Below, one piece after another: positions 36,704 to 45,423 of a DNA stretch of 64,000 nucleotides. The notes under the pieces are model-generated. The model searched no databases. It worked only from the letters and a program-made list of their open reading frames with translations, and had not been told where the DNA came from. Numbering within the stretch: the stretch's first letter is position 1; each line of letters begins with the position of its first letter. This DNA is from CAXMQZ01 sp963707075. GTDB taxonomy: Bacteria > Acidobacteriota > Thermoanaerobaculia > Multivoradales > JAHEKO01. Location of the stretch: NCBI GenBank assembly GCA_963707075.1, contig CAVPOX010000004.1, positions 434,001-498,000 of the forward strand, in the 5' to 3' direction. The translations under genes were made by a program, and so were the position numbers.

Positions 36704-37920
36704 CCGTCAGAATCGTCGGGGCGGTTCCAGAGCGTCTCGAATGCTGCGGAAACCTGAGCCTCGAGCTCGGGTGGCGTGTAGATGCGGTAGCGGTCGATAC
36801 GTGCCAGGTGGCGGATGAAGTGGCTGGCTTCTTCCATGGGCTCGAGACCACCGTCGAAGCGCTTCACCAGGACCCGGGCTTCACCCAATCGGTGGGGGTC
36901 CTTGGCAGATCTCGATACCAGAATATGGTGGTGGCCGAACTGCTCACGCAGAGTTGGCAGGAGATTCTCGAACCGGGCCTTGTCGCCATTCGACAGATGC
37001 TCGCGAGTTTCGAATACCATCGGGTAGTACTGACGATCGGTAACGGCCCGGGCGTGGGGGCTGTCGGACTCGCCCATGGCGGTGATGATGGAGAAGTCAC
37101 TCTCGGCGAGGAAAGCCTCGGGTTCACAGGGCCAGCTGTGCCCGGTTTCTGCAAGCCACTCGTTGAAATGGAGCTCGAGCGCTTTACCGATCGGATTGAA
37201 GTAGACCTGCGTGAACATGTAGTAGCGCGCCATGACCAGGGCTTCGAGAGCGTGCACACCGCCCTCATAGACGCCGAGGCCCCATTCGTCGGTCTCGGGA
37301 TCTCGCAGAGGCAACATGGTGTCGAGCAGCCTGGCGAGATCGTAGCTGCCGTAGCGGACCCCACAGAAAAGGCTGTCTCGAAGCAGGTAATCCATTTTGT
37401 CGACATCCAGCTCGCCAGAGACGATCTGTGACAGCAAGCGCTCCCTCGCCCCTTCCGGCCCGACCAACAAGCGAGCGATAGTGCCCGGATCGAGCCCGTC
37501 GCCCCAGCGATCGAAAACCCGCGCGATCTCCTCCGAACCGAGCAGGAGCCTGGTCATCTGTTCGTGGTTGATGCCCCCTTCGAAGAGCTCCTCTGCCGAA
37601 TGACTGAATGGAGCGTGCCCGATGTCGTGCAACAGAGCCGCGGCCCGCACGAGTCGTCGAGACTGGCTCTGTCGATCGGGATCCAGAATCCCCTCACTCC
37701 TTATCGCGACGGCGTCGTAGACCCTGCCAGCCAGCTCCATGGCACCCAGTGCATGGCCGAAGCGACTGTGTTCCGCGCCGGGGAAGACCAGGTAGGCGAA
37801 CCCCAGCTGCCGAATGGAACGCAAACGCTGCAGAGGGCGACTGTCGATGAGCGCTTTTTCGAGCGGATCGGCGTGGACGAAGCCGTGGATGGGATCGCGG
37901 AAGGATGCGACTGGTTGCAT
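36700..37920 (-). CDS. HD-domain phosphohydrolase (dNTPase-like)
   Basis: A 406-residue metal-dependent hydrolase of the dGTPase/SAMHD1-like group. It starts with DPIHGFVHADPLEKALIDS, then LQRLRSIRQLG and HSRFGHALGAMELA, and the HD pair in LLHDIGHAPFSHSAEELF. A downstream Asp lies in DVDKMDYLLRDS. Family members hydrolyse dNTPs or similar nucleotides; the exact substrate is unknown. Coupled to the SRPBCC gene. Confidence 0.9.
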   Translation of the reverse strand: MQPVASFRDPIHGFVHADPLEKALIDSRPLQRLRSIRQLGFAYLVFPGAEHSRFGHALGAMELAGRVYDAVAIRSEGILDPDRQSQSRRLVRAAALLHDIGHAPFSHSAEELFEGGINHEQMTRLLLGSEEIARVFDRWGDGLDPGTIARLLVGPEGARERLLSQIVSGELDVDKMDYLLRDSLFCGVRYGSYDLARLLDTMLPLRDPETDEWGLGVYEGGVHALEALVMARYYMFTQVYFNPIGKALELHFNEWLAETGHSWPCEPEAFLAESDFSIITAMGESDSPHARAVTDRQYYPMVFETREHLSNGDKARFENLLPTLREQFGHHHILVSRSAKDPHRLGEARVLVKRFDGGLEPMEEASHFIRHLARIDRYRIYTPPELEAQVSAAFETLWNRPDDSDG

Positions 37921-37939
37921 AGACGGGTGTCAGACAGTT

Positions 37940-39211
37940 CTAGCTTTTCTGGTCCATCGGCACGTCGAGGTCGATGTTGGCTTCTCCCTCCGATCGGGCG
38001 ATGATGGCGGCACCTGCCGAATCCGAGAAGACATTGACCACGGTGCGATACATGTCCAGGGGTCGGTCCACAGCCAGCATGGCCCCGACGATCGCTTCGA
38101 CTTCGGGGCCTCGGAGGTTGACCGCTTCGAGCACGATGAAGATGATCACCAGGCCTGCCGAGGGAACCGCGGCAGCACCGATCGAGGCCAGCAGTGCTGT
38201 CAGGACGACGATGAGCTGCTGGCCGATGGACAGGTCGACTCCCAGTACCTGAGCGATGAAGAGAACACCGGCGCACTCGTAGAGTGCCGTCCCATCCATG
38301 TTGACCGTGGCTCCCATGGGCAACACGAAAGACGAGATTCGGTTCGAAACCCCCACCTTGTTTTCGACCGCATCGAGGGTCACCGGCAGGGTCGCTCCGG
38401 ATGAGCTGGTGGAGAAGGCCATCGCCATCGGTTCGGCCATGTTGCGAAAGTGGATCCGGGGTTTGATGCGTCCCAGGATCAGCAGCAGCAAAGGCAGGGT
38501 TACCAGCAGGTGAAAGGTCAAGCCCAGGAAGATGGTCACCATGTAGAGACCGAGGGCCCGGAAGGACTCGAGCCCGGAGGTGCCGACAACCCGCGTGATC
38601 AGACCGAATACACCGATGGGCGCAAAACGAATGACGCCCGAGGTCAGGCGCATCATCGCCTGGAAGGCCGCCTCGAAAAAATCGACGAGCACCGTACGCG
38701 GCTTTTCGGGCAGTGAGGCGATACTCATACCCAACAGAATCGAGAAGAAGATGACCGACAGCATGTCGGGTCTCGCCGCCGCCGCAACGATGTTTTCGGG
38801 CACGATGTCCAGGATGAGGTCGATGGGGGAGCTCGGAGTCGAGACCTCGGGGATTTCCGCTTTATCACTACCTGCGATGACCGCTCCGTCGCCAGGTCGG
38901 ATGATGTTGACCATTACCAGGCCCGCCAGGATCGCCAGGGTGCTCGACAGGACGTAGTAGCCCAGGGTCTTGCTGAAGAGTCGTCCGAGATCTCGGCCAC
39001 CGCCAACCGCCGCGACGCCCGAGATGATGGAAGTCAGGATCAGGGGCACGATGATCATTTTGAGTAGGCGAATGAAGAGAGTGCCCAGCCATCCGACTTT
39101 CGGGACCACGGCCTCGCCACCGATCAGTCCGGCAACCGTGCCGACAAGCATGGCGATCAGGATCTGCCAGTGCAGACGCCGAAACCAGGGAAGAAGTTGT
39201 GCCGGTTGCAT
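37940..39211 (-). CDS. Dicarboxylate/amino acid:cation symporter (DAACS family)
   Basis: A 423-residue transporter with eight helices and two re-entrant hairpins. The HP1 motif FSTSSSGATLPVT and the TM7 motif GATVNMDGTALYE, together with the HP2-like SIGAAAVPSAGLV segment, are diagnostic for the glutamate/aspartate or C4-dicarboxylate group. It imports its substrate with Na+ or H+. Substrate preference cannot be resolved. Confidence 0.93.
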   Translation of the reverse strand: MQPAQLLPWFRRLHWQILIAMLVGTVAGLIGGEAVVPKVGWLGTLFIRLLKMIIVPLILTSIISGVAAVGGGRDLGRLFSKTLGYYVLSSTLAILAGLVMVNIIRPGDGAVIAGSDKAEIPEVSTPSSPIDLILDIVPENIVAAAARPDMLSVIFFSILLGMSIASLPEKPRTVLVDFFEAAFQAMMRLTSGVIRFAPIGVFGLITRVVGTSGLESFRALGLYMVTIFLGLTFHLLVTLPLLLLILGRIKPRIHFRNMAEPMAMAFSTSSSGATLPVTLDAVENKVGVSNRISSFVLPMGATVNMDGTALYECAGVLFIAQVLGVDLSIGQQLIVVLTALLASIGAAAVPSAGLVIIFIVLEAVNLRGPEVEAIVGAMLAVDRPLDMYRTVVNVFSDSAGAAIIARSEGEANIDLDVPMDQKS

Positions 39212-39223
39212 CGTGCGGTGACG

Positions 39224-39754
39224 TTATGGCATGAGCTCGCGACATCGCAAGCTCCAGTCCTTTCTCTCGACGCCCTGCCGCCCCCTCACAGACTCCAGGA
39301 GATCTGCAGGCGTCGATCGGTCAGGTGGGATGCTCAGGGTCGGGGCAATCTCCGCCAGAGGAGCCAGGACGAATTCCCGCTCGCGGAGCCGGGGATGCGG
39401 GAGGCGCAGCTCAGGCCTGTCCAAAGTGAGCCCGTTGAAGACGAGCAGATCGATATCCAGTTCGCGAGGGCCAAAGCGCCGGCGCGCTTTGCGACCAGCC
39501 GTCCATTCGATGGCCTTTGCCCAGCCGAGCAGTTGCTCAGGATCGAGTCGACTCGAACCGACCAAGACTGCATTGAGAAATGGCGGCTGTGCGGTGTCGT
39601 AGAGAGGGGCCGAGCTGTAGGGAGAAGAGAGGCGGGCCTCGACTAGCGTCCTGGAGAGGAGCCTGACGGCGAGGCACAAGGCGGCCTCGCGATCGCCGAG
39701 ATTGCTGCCCAGGCCGAACGCGACAACAACGAAGCCGTCGTCACTCCTCTTCAC
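39224..39754 (-). CDS. folK: 2-amino-4-hydroxy-6-hydroxymethyldihydropteridine pyrophosphokinase
   Basis: A 176-residue HPPK of folate biosynthesis that transfers pyrophosphate from ATP to the pterin alcohol. Matches are VAFGLGSNLGDREAAL, FLNAVLVG, RFGPRELDIDLLVF and LPHPRLREREFVLAPLAEIAP. The start GTG 39754 is chosen because the core begins 13 codons later. It overlaps the end of the upstream FYDLN gene by 14 nt, with a GCGAGG ribosome site inside that gene. A longer open frame upstream is only an out-of-frame shadow of the zinc-ribbon gene. Confidence 0.9.
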   Translation of the reverse strand: MKRSDDGFVVVAFGLGSNLGDREAALCLAVRLLSRTLVEARLSSPYSSAPLYDTAQPPFLNAVLVGSSRLDPEQLLGWAKAIEWTAGRKARRRFGPRELDIDLLVFNGLTLDRPELRLPHPRLREREFVLAPLAEIAPTLSIPPDRSTPADLLESVRGRQGVERKDWSLRCRELMP

Positions 39755-40007
39755 CCTCGCTGTCGGGGCTGGAGTCCTCTTCGCTATCGTCTGTCTCCTC
39801 GGATTCGGCTGGCTTTGTTTCCTTGGTGGTCTTGGCCTTCTTTTTGGTCTTCTTCGCCCGTTTGACTTTCGCCTTGGGTTCTTCGCCCGCTTCTGCCAGT
39901 TCGTTCTGATCGGCTCCGCACTTCGGGCAAACCAACTCACTCTTGCCCAGATCATAGAACTTGGTGCTACAACTCAGACATTCGTGCTTGTTTCCAAGTT
40001 CAGTCAT
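39741..40007 (-). CDS. FYDLN-acid zinc-ribbon protein
   Basis: An 88-residue protein whose N-terminus has LSCSTKFYDLGKSELVCPKCG, i.e. the FYDLN-type zinc ribbon with C-x-x-C knuckles. It is followed by a Lys/Ala-rich and then a highly acidic tail (SEEDSSPDSEGEEE). This layout matches the TIGR02300 family, whose role is unknown. It directly precedes folK with an overlap. Confidence 0.85.
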   Translation of the reverse strand: MTELGNKHECLSCSTKFYDLGKSELVCPKCGADQNELAEAGEEPKAKVKRAKKTKKKAKTTKETKPAESEETDDSEEDSSPDSEGEEE

Positions 40008-40190
40008 TGACGCTCGCTCCCAGAGTTAAGAATTGCGGGACGGTAGCACGTCGGTGACAGGCATGCAAGATTTTTGGGCGCAGACGACAGTTGGAGCGGG
40101 CTGTCTTGCGCCGCCAGGGCCGAACTCGATACGATGACGCCGCCTGTGCCGGTCAGGGCAGGCGGATCTCACGAATTTCAGATTCCAGTC

Positions 40191-40970
40191 ATGCTGTCTC
40201 GCTTCGCTGTCCTGCTGCCTCTTTTCGCCTGGGTGTTGTTACCGGCTGCGCCTGCCGTGGCAGAGGAACGCGGAGAGCCGATGGCGCAGCAAGCGGCTGC
40301 ACTGGAGGGCGCTGCGCTGCCTCACCCGCGAGACGAGGGACTGGGCCCATCGGAGCGGGTCGGAGTTTTGCTCGATCGAGTGCGTGTCGAACAGAACAAA
40401 CTCGAGAGCCTCGAAGCCGAGTTCATCCAGATCAAGGAGAGTGCCTTGCTGCTCGAACCGGTAGAGTCGCGCGGTGGATTTGCCTTCTCGGCCCCCGACA
40501 AGGTGCGCTGGGAGTACCAGTCGCCCAACCCGATCTCGATTCTGATCGTCGATGAGGACATGACCACCTGGTATCACGACATCCAGCAGGCCGAGCGAGT
40601 CAGCGTTGGCCGGCAGTCCCAACGGGTTCTCCAATACCTCGGTGCCGGCAGCTCGATGGACGACCTGCTCGAGTATTTTCTGCTCACTCTGACGGTACCG
40701 ACCGACGAATCCGAGCCTTATGTCTTCGATCTGGCGCCCCGATTCGACAAAGTCGAGAAACGGATCAAAGGTATGACCGTCTGGATCGATCCCGATCTGT
40801 TCTTGCCCTTGCGCCTGCGCTACGTTGAAGCCGACGGCGACATCACAGATCTGCGATTCGAGAATCTGCGCGTCAATGAAGGAGTACCGAGCGAACATTT
40901 CGAGCTCGAGCTCCCGGCGACTGTCGAGGTCCGTCAAGTGGAGCTGGATCGATCGGCCGGTCGCCGGTAG
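40191..40970 (+). CDS. lolA: Outer-membrane lipoprotein carrier
   Basis: A 259-residue protein with a signal peptide (MLSRFAVLLPLFAWVLLPAAP). The start ATG 40191 gives this clean signal; in-frame ATG 40134 would bury it. The mature part has the LolA fold: LEAEFIQIKES, SRGGFAFSAPDKVRWEY, DEDMTTWYHDIQQAERV. It carries lipoproteins through the periplasm. The C-terminus is close to the usual form, with no other Lol genes in the window. tgt follows after 38 nt. Confidence 0.87.
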   Translation: MLSRFAVLLPLFAWVLLPAAPAVAEERGEPMAQQAAALEGAALPHPRDEGLGPSERVGVLLDRVRVEQNKLESLEAEFIQIKESALLLEPVESRGGFAFSAPDKVRWEYQSPNPISILIVDEDMTTWYHDIQQAERVSVGRQSQRVLQYLGAGSSMDDLLEYFLLTLTVPTDESEPYVFDLAPRFDKVEKRIKGMTVWIDPDLFLPLRLRYVEADGDITDLRFENLRVNEGVPSEHFELELPATVEVRQVELDRSAGRR

Positions 40971-41008
40971 AGGATCGAGGCCCACCAGCGGCGCTGCCAC
41001 GGCCACTC

Positions 41009-42166
41009 ATGAGCCTCGCCTTCGAAATTCGAGCCAGAGACGGTCTGGCCCGTCGTGGGCGACTCGAGCTGCCCCATGGCGCCGTCGAGACTCCGGCCTT
41101 CATGCCTGTTGGCACCTTGGGGGCTGTCAAGGGCTTGGGGCCTGACGATCTGAGGGCGGCCGGGGCGTCTATTATGTTGGCCAACCTCTACCATCTCTCG
41201 TTGCGGCCAGGTGTCGAAGCGATCGAGGCGCTCGGAGGGCTGCACGCCTTCAGCGGCTGGTCAGGGCCGATTCTGACGGACAGCGGTGGTTTTCAGGTCT
41301 TCAGTCTGGCCGCATTGCGCAGGGTCGATGACGCAGGCGTCAGCTTTCGCAGCCATCTCGACGGCAGTGAGTTGCGGCTCACGCCCGAGAGTGTGGTCGA
41401 ATCACAGCGTCGCCTGGGGGTCGACATCGCGATGGTGCTCGACGAGTGTCCACCGTGGCCGGTCGGTCGCGATGCGGCAGCCGAGTCACTTCGCAGGACC
41501 CTGGCCTGGGCCCGAAGCGCTCGCGAGTTCGCGTTGCAGGGACCGGTCAACCTGTTCGCTATTGTTCAAGGTAGCGTCTTTCCCGAGCTACGCCAGCAGG
41601 CGGTCGACGCTCTGGTCCCGCTGGATTTCGCGGGCTACGCTATCGGGGGAGTCAGTGTCGGCGAGCCCAAGCACCTGCGCCGCTCGGTCGTGGAGTCCAC
41701 GACCCCGCTGCTGCCGGATTCGAAACCGCGCTACTTGATGGGGCTGGGGACTCCTGCCGACGTGTTCCATGCAGTGAGTCATGGCACTGATCTGTTCGAT
41801 TGCGTGCTGCCGAGTCGCAACGCCCGGCATGGCGTGCTTTTCACCCGCAGCGGCGTCGTCAAGATCAAGAACTCGCAATACAGGACAGATCCGCGTCCCG
41901 TTGACGAAGGTTGCCGCTGCTCGACATGCCGGACTGTCAGCCGGGCATTCCTGCATCACCTGGTGCGTACCGGCGAGTTGACCGGTGCGGTGCTGGCAAC
42001 GCGGCACAACATTCGCTTCTATCTTGACTTTGTGGACCATCTCAGGGAAGCTATCTCGTCCGGGACGCTCGCGGCAGTGGGGGAGGAGATCACTGCCCGG
42101 TATCCCGAGAGCGACTCGGCAGAAGAAATCTCAAAGTCTCGCGGTCCTACTGCTTCAATTCCCTGA
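41009..42166 (+). CDS. tgt: Queuine (preQ1) tRNA-ribosyltransferase
   Basis: A 385-residue TIM-barrel enzyme that exchanges guanine-34 for the queuosine precursor preQ1. Diagnostic segments are TPAFMPVGTLGAVKGL, ILTDSGGFQVFSLA (active-site Asp), MVLDECPPWP and the zinc-site cluster CRCSTCRTVSRAFLHHL. The GTPADVFHAVSHGTDLFDCVLPS region carries the nucleophilic Asp. It is followed by yajC-secD-secF, the common tgt-yajC-secDF order. Confidence 0.97.
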   Translation: MSLAFEIRARDGLARRGRLELPHGAVETPAFMPVGTLGAVKGLGPDDLRAAGASIMLANLYHLSLRPGVEAIEALGGLHAFSGWSGPILTDSGGFQVFSLAALRRVDDAGVSFRSHLDGSELRLTPESVVESQRRLGVDIAMVLDECPPWPVGRDAAAESLRRTLAWARSAREFALQGPVNLFAIVQGSVFPELRQQAVDALVPLDFAGYAIGGVSVGEPKHLRRSVVESTTPLLPDSKPRYLMGLGTPADVFHAVSHGTDLFDCVLPSRNARHGVLFTRSGVVKIKNSQYRTDPRPVDEGCRCSTCRTVSRAFLHHLVRTGELTGAVLATRHNIRFYLDFVDHLREAISSGTLAAVGEEITARYPESDSAEEISKSRGPTASIP

Positions 42167-42256
42167 TTCGAGGAGATCCGAAGCGAGTTTCTGCGGTGAT
42201 GAAATACGCCCGCTCGCAGGTGTCGAGCGACGGTATTTGTCGAAGGAGATGTTCAC

Positions 42257-42577
42257 ATGCAAGTGCTAGCTTCAGTCCTGGTTTTCGCGGAAGGCGCCAC
42301 CGCGCCGGCGTTTCTGCAGTTCGTGCCCATCTTGCTGGTGTTTGCCATTTTCTATTTCCTGCTGATCGCACCGATGCGCAAGCGCCAGAAAGCGCTGCAA
42401 TCGCTGGTCGACGGCCTCAAGAAGGGCGACCGCGTGATCACCAACGGTGGTCTTTACGGCACCGTGGCGGCGGTTGAAGAGCAGGCTGTGATCCTGAAGG
42501 TGGCTGACAACGTCAAGGTCAAGATCGCCAAGTCGGCGGTGGCGGGCCTCGAGGGCCAGGAGGAGGTCAAGCCATGA
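42257..42577 (+). CDS. yajC: Preprotein translocase subunit YajC
   Basis: A 106-residue single-pass membrane protein with a helix at ~17-40 (ILLVFAIFYFLLIAPMRKRQK) and a cytoplasmic part containing GLKKGDRVITNGGLYGTVAAV. AAGGAGAT lies 7 nt before ATG 42257. It accompanies SecDF in the Sec holotranslocon. Its stop overlaps the secD start by 4 nt. Confidence 0.96.
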   Translation: MQVLASVLVFAEGATAPAFLQFVPILLVFAIFYFLLIAPMRKRQKALQSLVDGLKKGDRVITNGGLYGTVAAVEEQAVILKVADNVKVKIAKSAVAGLEGQEEVKP

Positions 42578-44148
42578 AAGGCAATCTTCTCTGGAGAGGT
42601 CTGCTGATACTGGCCGTATTGGCCCTGTCTCTCTTCTCGGCTTACCCGTTGCAAGAGAAGTTGAATCTGGGCCTGGACCTCCAGGGCGGCATCCACCTGG
42701 TTTTGCAGGTGGAGGTCGAGGATGCCGTGCGTTCAGAAACCACCAAGGACATGGACCGCCTGCTACAGGAGCTTCGGGATTCGGGAATGACCGGCGCCGA
42801 CGCCTCCATCGAGTCCAGTACGAGCTTCGATGTCACCGGCGTCGACCGCAGCGGTGACGATGAGCTGTCAGAGATCGCTACCGAGTATCTTCCCGGCTGG
42901 AACTGGCAGCGCCGCGGCCCGGCTGTAGAGTTCGAAATGGAGCTCGCCAATGCTGCCGAGATTCGCAATCTGGCGGTCGTACAAGCGCTGGAGACTATTC
43001 GCAACCGCATCGACGAGTTCGGTGTAGCCGAGCCGACAATCCACCGGCAGGGTCTCGAAGGTGATCGGATCGTGGTTCAGCTACCCGGTGTGGACGATCC
43101 GGACCGAGTCAAGAAGCTCATCAAGAACACCGCGTTTCTCGAATTTCGTCTCGTTGATTATCCCCTCGGGGGTGGTGGCGTGGGATCTCGCGAGCAGATT
43201 CTGGCCAACTATGGCGGACAACTGCCGTCGCACATCGAAATTCTCACTGGCAATATCGAGGATCAACAGGGTGCTGTCATCGGGCAGCAGTACTATGCGG
43301 TCGAAGATCGACCCGTAATCACGGGTCGCGATCTGCGCACAGCACGGCCATCGATGGGCGAGTTCAACCAGCCCGTGGTCGAGTTCCAACTCACCCACGA
43401 AGGCGGCAAGCTCTTCGCCGAAGCGACGGGCAACAACGTCGGCAAGGGACTGGGTGTGGTGCTGGACGGCAAGGTGGTGACGGCTCCGAACATCCGCTCA
43501 CGCATCGCCGATTCCGGGATCATCGAAGGTTCATTCACCCGACAAGAGGTCGAAGACCTGTCGACGGTGCTGCGCTCGGGTGCGCTGCCCGCCGGGATCA
43601 CCTATCTGGAAGAACGGACCGTCGGACCAGCTCTTGGCCACGACTCGATCGAACGCGGGCTGCGGGCTGGTGTGATCGGCCTGGCCCTTGTCGTTCTGAC
43701 CATGCTGATCGTCTATAAGGGCACAGGGATCAACGCCATCCTGGCGCTGACCCTGAACATCATCATCCTGTTTGGCGCCCTGGCCTATTTTGGCGCGACC
43801 CTGACCCTGCCTGGTATTGCCGGCATCATTCTGACTATCGGTATGGCGGTCGACGCCAACGTGCTGATCTTCGAGCGAATTCGCGAGGAGCTCCATCACG
43901 GTCGCACTGTCAAATCAGCCATCGACGCCGGTTTCGGTAAAGCTCTGTCATCGGTCATGGATGCCAACATCACGACCTTGATCGCCGCTCTGTTTCTCTT
44001 TCAATTCGGCACCGGCCCCATTCGGGGATTTGCGGTCACGCTTTCCATCGGCATCCTGGCATCACTTTTCAGTGCGATTTTTGTCAGTCGGTGGATCTTT
44101 GACCTGATCTTGTCCAGGCGCCGGCGAGTCGAGAGTCTCTCGATATGA
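42574..44148 (+). CDS. secD: Protein translocase subunit SecD
   Basis: A 524-residue RND-type membrane protein driving late steps of Sec export with proton-motive force. It has the LGLDLQGGIHLVLQVE motif at the start, a large periplasmic region, and five C-terminal helices beginning near residue 360. TVGPALGHDSIERG and IGMAVDANVLIFERIREEL are the conserved membrane-domain motifs. Overlaps yajC by 4 nt and precedes secF by 38 nt. Confidence 0.97.
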   Translation: MKGNLLWRGLLILAVLALSLFSAYPLQEKLNLGLDLQGGIHLVLQVEVEDAVRSETTKDMDRLLQELRDSGMTGADASIESSTSFDVTGVDRSGDDELSEIATEYLPGWNWQRRGPAVEFEMELANAAEIRNLAVVQALETIRNRIDEFGVAEPTIHRQGLEGDRIVVQLPGVDDPDRVKKLIKNTAFLEFRLVDYPLGGGGVGSREQILANYGGQLPSHIEILTGNIEDQQGAVIGQQYYAVEDRPVITGRDLRTARPSMGEFNQPVVEFQLTHEGGKLFAEATGNNVGKGLGVVLDGKVVTAPNIRSRIADSGIIEGSFTRQEVEDLSTVLRSGALPAGITYLEERTVGPALGHDSIERGLRAGVIGLALVVLTMLIVYKGTGINAILALTLNIIILFGALAYFGATLTLPGIAGIILTIGMAVDANVLIFERIREELHHGRTVKSAIDAGFGKALSSVMDANITTLIAALFLFQFGTGPIRGFAVTLSIGILASLFSAIFVSRWIFDLILSRRRRVESLSI

Positions 44149-44186
44149 GCGTCTCGAACACTCGGCGACATTGGACCCAGGAGTAG

Positions 44187-45356
44187 ATGATGGAATTCTT
44201 CCGCGACACCCACATCGATTTCATGAAGTACCGCAAGTTCTTCGTGGTTGTTTCGCTGATCTTGGTGGCTATAAGTATCCTCGCGGTCTTCGTGTTGGGC
44301 AAGCTCAACCTGGGAGTCGACTTTGCAGGGGGCACCCAGATTACCGTCAAGTTCAAGCATTCACAGGAAATGAATGATCTGCGGGCGTTGACGGCGGCTG
44401 CCGGCATCGAGGACGCTCAGATTCAGAGCTTCGGCGACGCGGAGGACAACGAAGCGCTGATTCGCAGCTCGCTGGTGTCCGGTCAGGAGGAGGGCACCCA
44501 ACAGCTCGTTCTGGACGCTCTCAATCGGGAGTTCAATACCGGCGCCCAAGATCGCTTCGATCTCAACCAGCAGGGGAGTGTAACCCTGGCGTCTTTGCTC
44601 TTCGAGCGCGATCCGGACCAGGTTCGGGCACAAGATGAAGAGGTGGCAAGGAATCACTACGACGAGGTGGCGGATGCGGTACTCGATCTGCGCCGACAGA
44701 AAGGCCTGCTGGATTCCTGGGATGAGATAGCAGCGCTGCCGCTGGTGAGCGAAGAGACGCTGGCCCTGCTGCAGCAGGACACCGATCTCGGAGAATTCGC
44801 CATTCTCGGAGTCGAGAGCGTCGGTCCACAGATCGGCTCAGAGCTGCGCCGCAAGGGCATCCTGGCGGTGGTTTCTTCGCTGATCGGCATGCTGATCTAC
44901 ATCTGGTTTCGCTTCGAGCTGCGCTTCGGAGTCGGGGCTCTCGTGGCGGTAACCCACGATGTGCTCATCGTACTGGGGCTTTTCGTGATCGCCGGTTTCG
45001 AGTTCAACCTGACGACGATTGCCGGATTTCTCACCCTGGTCGGCTACTCGGTAAACGATACCGTCGTGGTCTTCGATCGTGTGCGGGAGAATCTCCGGCG
45101 CTCCAGGCGCGAGCCCCTGATCGATGTCATGAACAAGAGTCTGAATCAGACGCTGTCCCGGACAGTGCTCACATCCGGGACGACCATCATGGTGGTCGCC
45201 TGTCTCTTCTTTCTCGGAGGAGATGTTCTACGTGGTTTTGCCTTCATCCTGACTGTAGGAGTCATCGTAGGTACGTATTCGTCTATCTATGTGGCCAGCC
45301 CATTTGCCCTGTTTTGGGAAAACCTTTCCGGGCGTTCAAGGAAGCGATCTGCCTGA
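44187..45356 (+). CDS. secF: Protein translocase subunit SecF with enlarged periplasmic loop
   Basis: A 389-residue partner of SecD. It has LNLGVDFAGGTQITVKF, the second-half helices and the YSVNDTVVVFDRVRENLR motif. The periplasmic segment between residues ~85 and ~205 is about 80-100 residues longer than in a typical ~300-320-residue SecF. It contains a helix-hairpin-helix-like stretch at ~156-196 (YDEVADAVLDLRRQKG...LPLVSEETLALL). The function of the insert is unknown. Confidence 0.95.
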   Translation: MMEFFRDTHIDFMKYRKFFVVVSLILVAISILAVFVLGKLNLGVDFAGGTQITVKFKHSQEMNDLRALTAAAGIEDAQIQSFGDAEDNEALIRSSLVSGQEEGTQQLVLDALNREFNTGAQDRFDLNQQGSVTLASLLFERDPDQVRAQDEEVARNHYDEVADAVLDLRRQKGLLDSWDEIAALPLVSEETLALLQQDTDLGEFAILGVESVGPQIGSELRRKGILAVVSSLIGMLIYIWFRFELRFGVGALVAVTHDVLIVLGLFVIAGFEFNLTTIAGFLTLVGYSVNDTVVVFDRVRENLRRSRREPLIDVMNKSLNQTLSRTVLTSGTTIMVVACLFFLGGDVLRGFAFILTVGVIVGTYSSIYVASPFALFWENLSGRSRKRSA

Positions 45357-45423
45357 CTGCGCCGCCGGTCCCCGACGGGCTCCCTTATAATCCCGGACTT
45401 GAGTAGCAACGTGCTCCGGGCTG

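Noticed and set aside
39755..39955. N-terminal Arg/Pro-rich extension of folK
   Set aside because: It is the FYDLN gene read in another frame; the HPPK core begins after GTG 39754.
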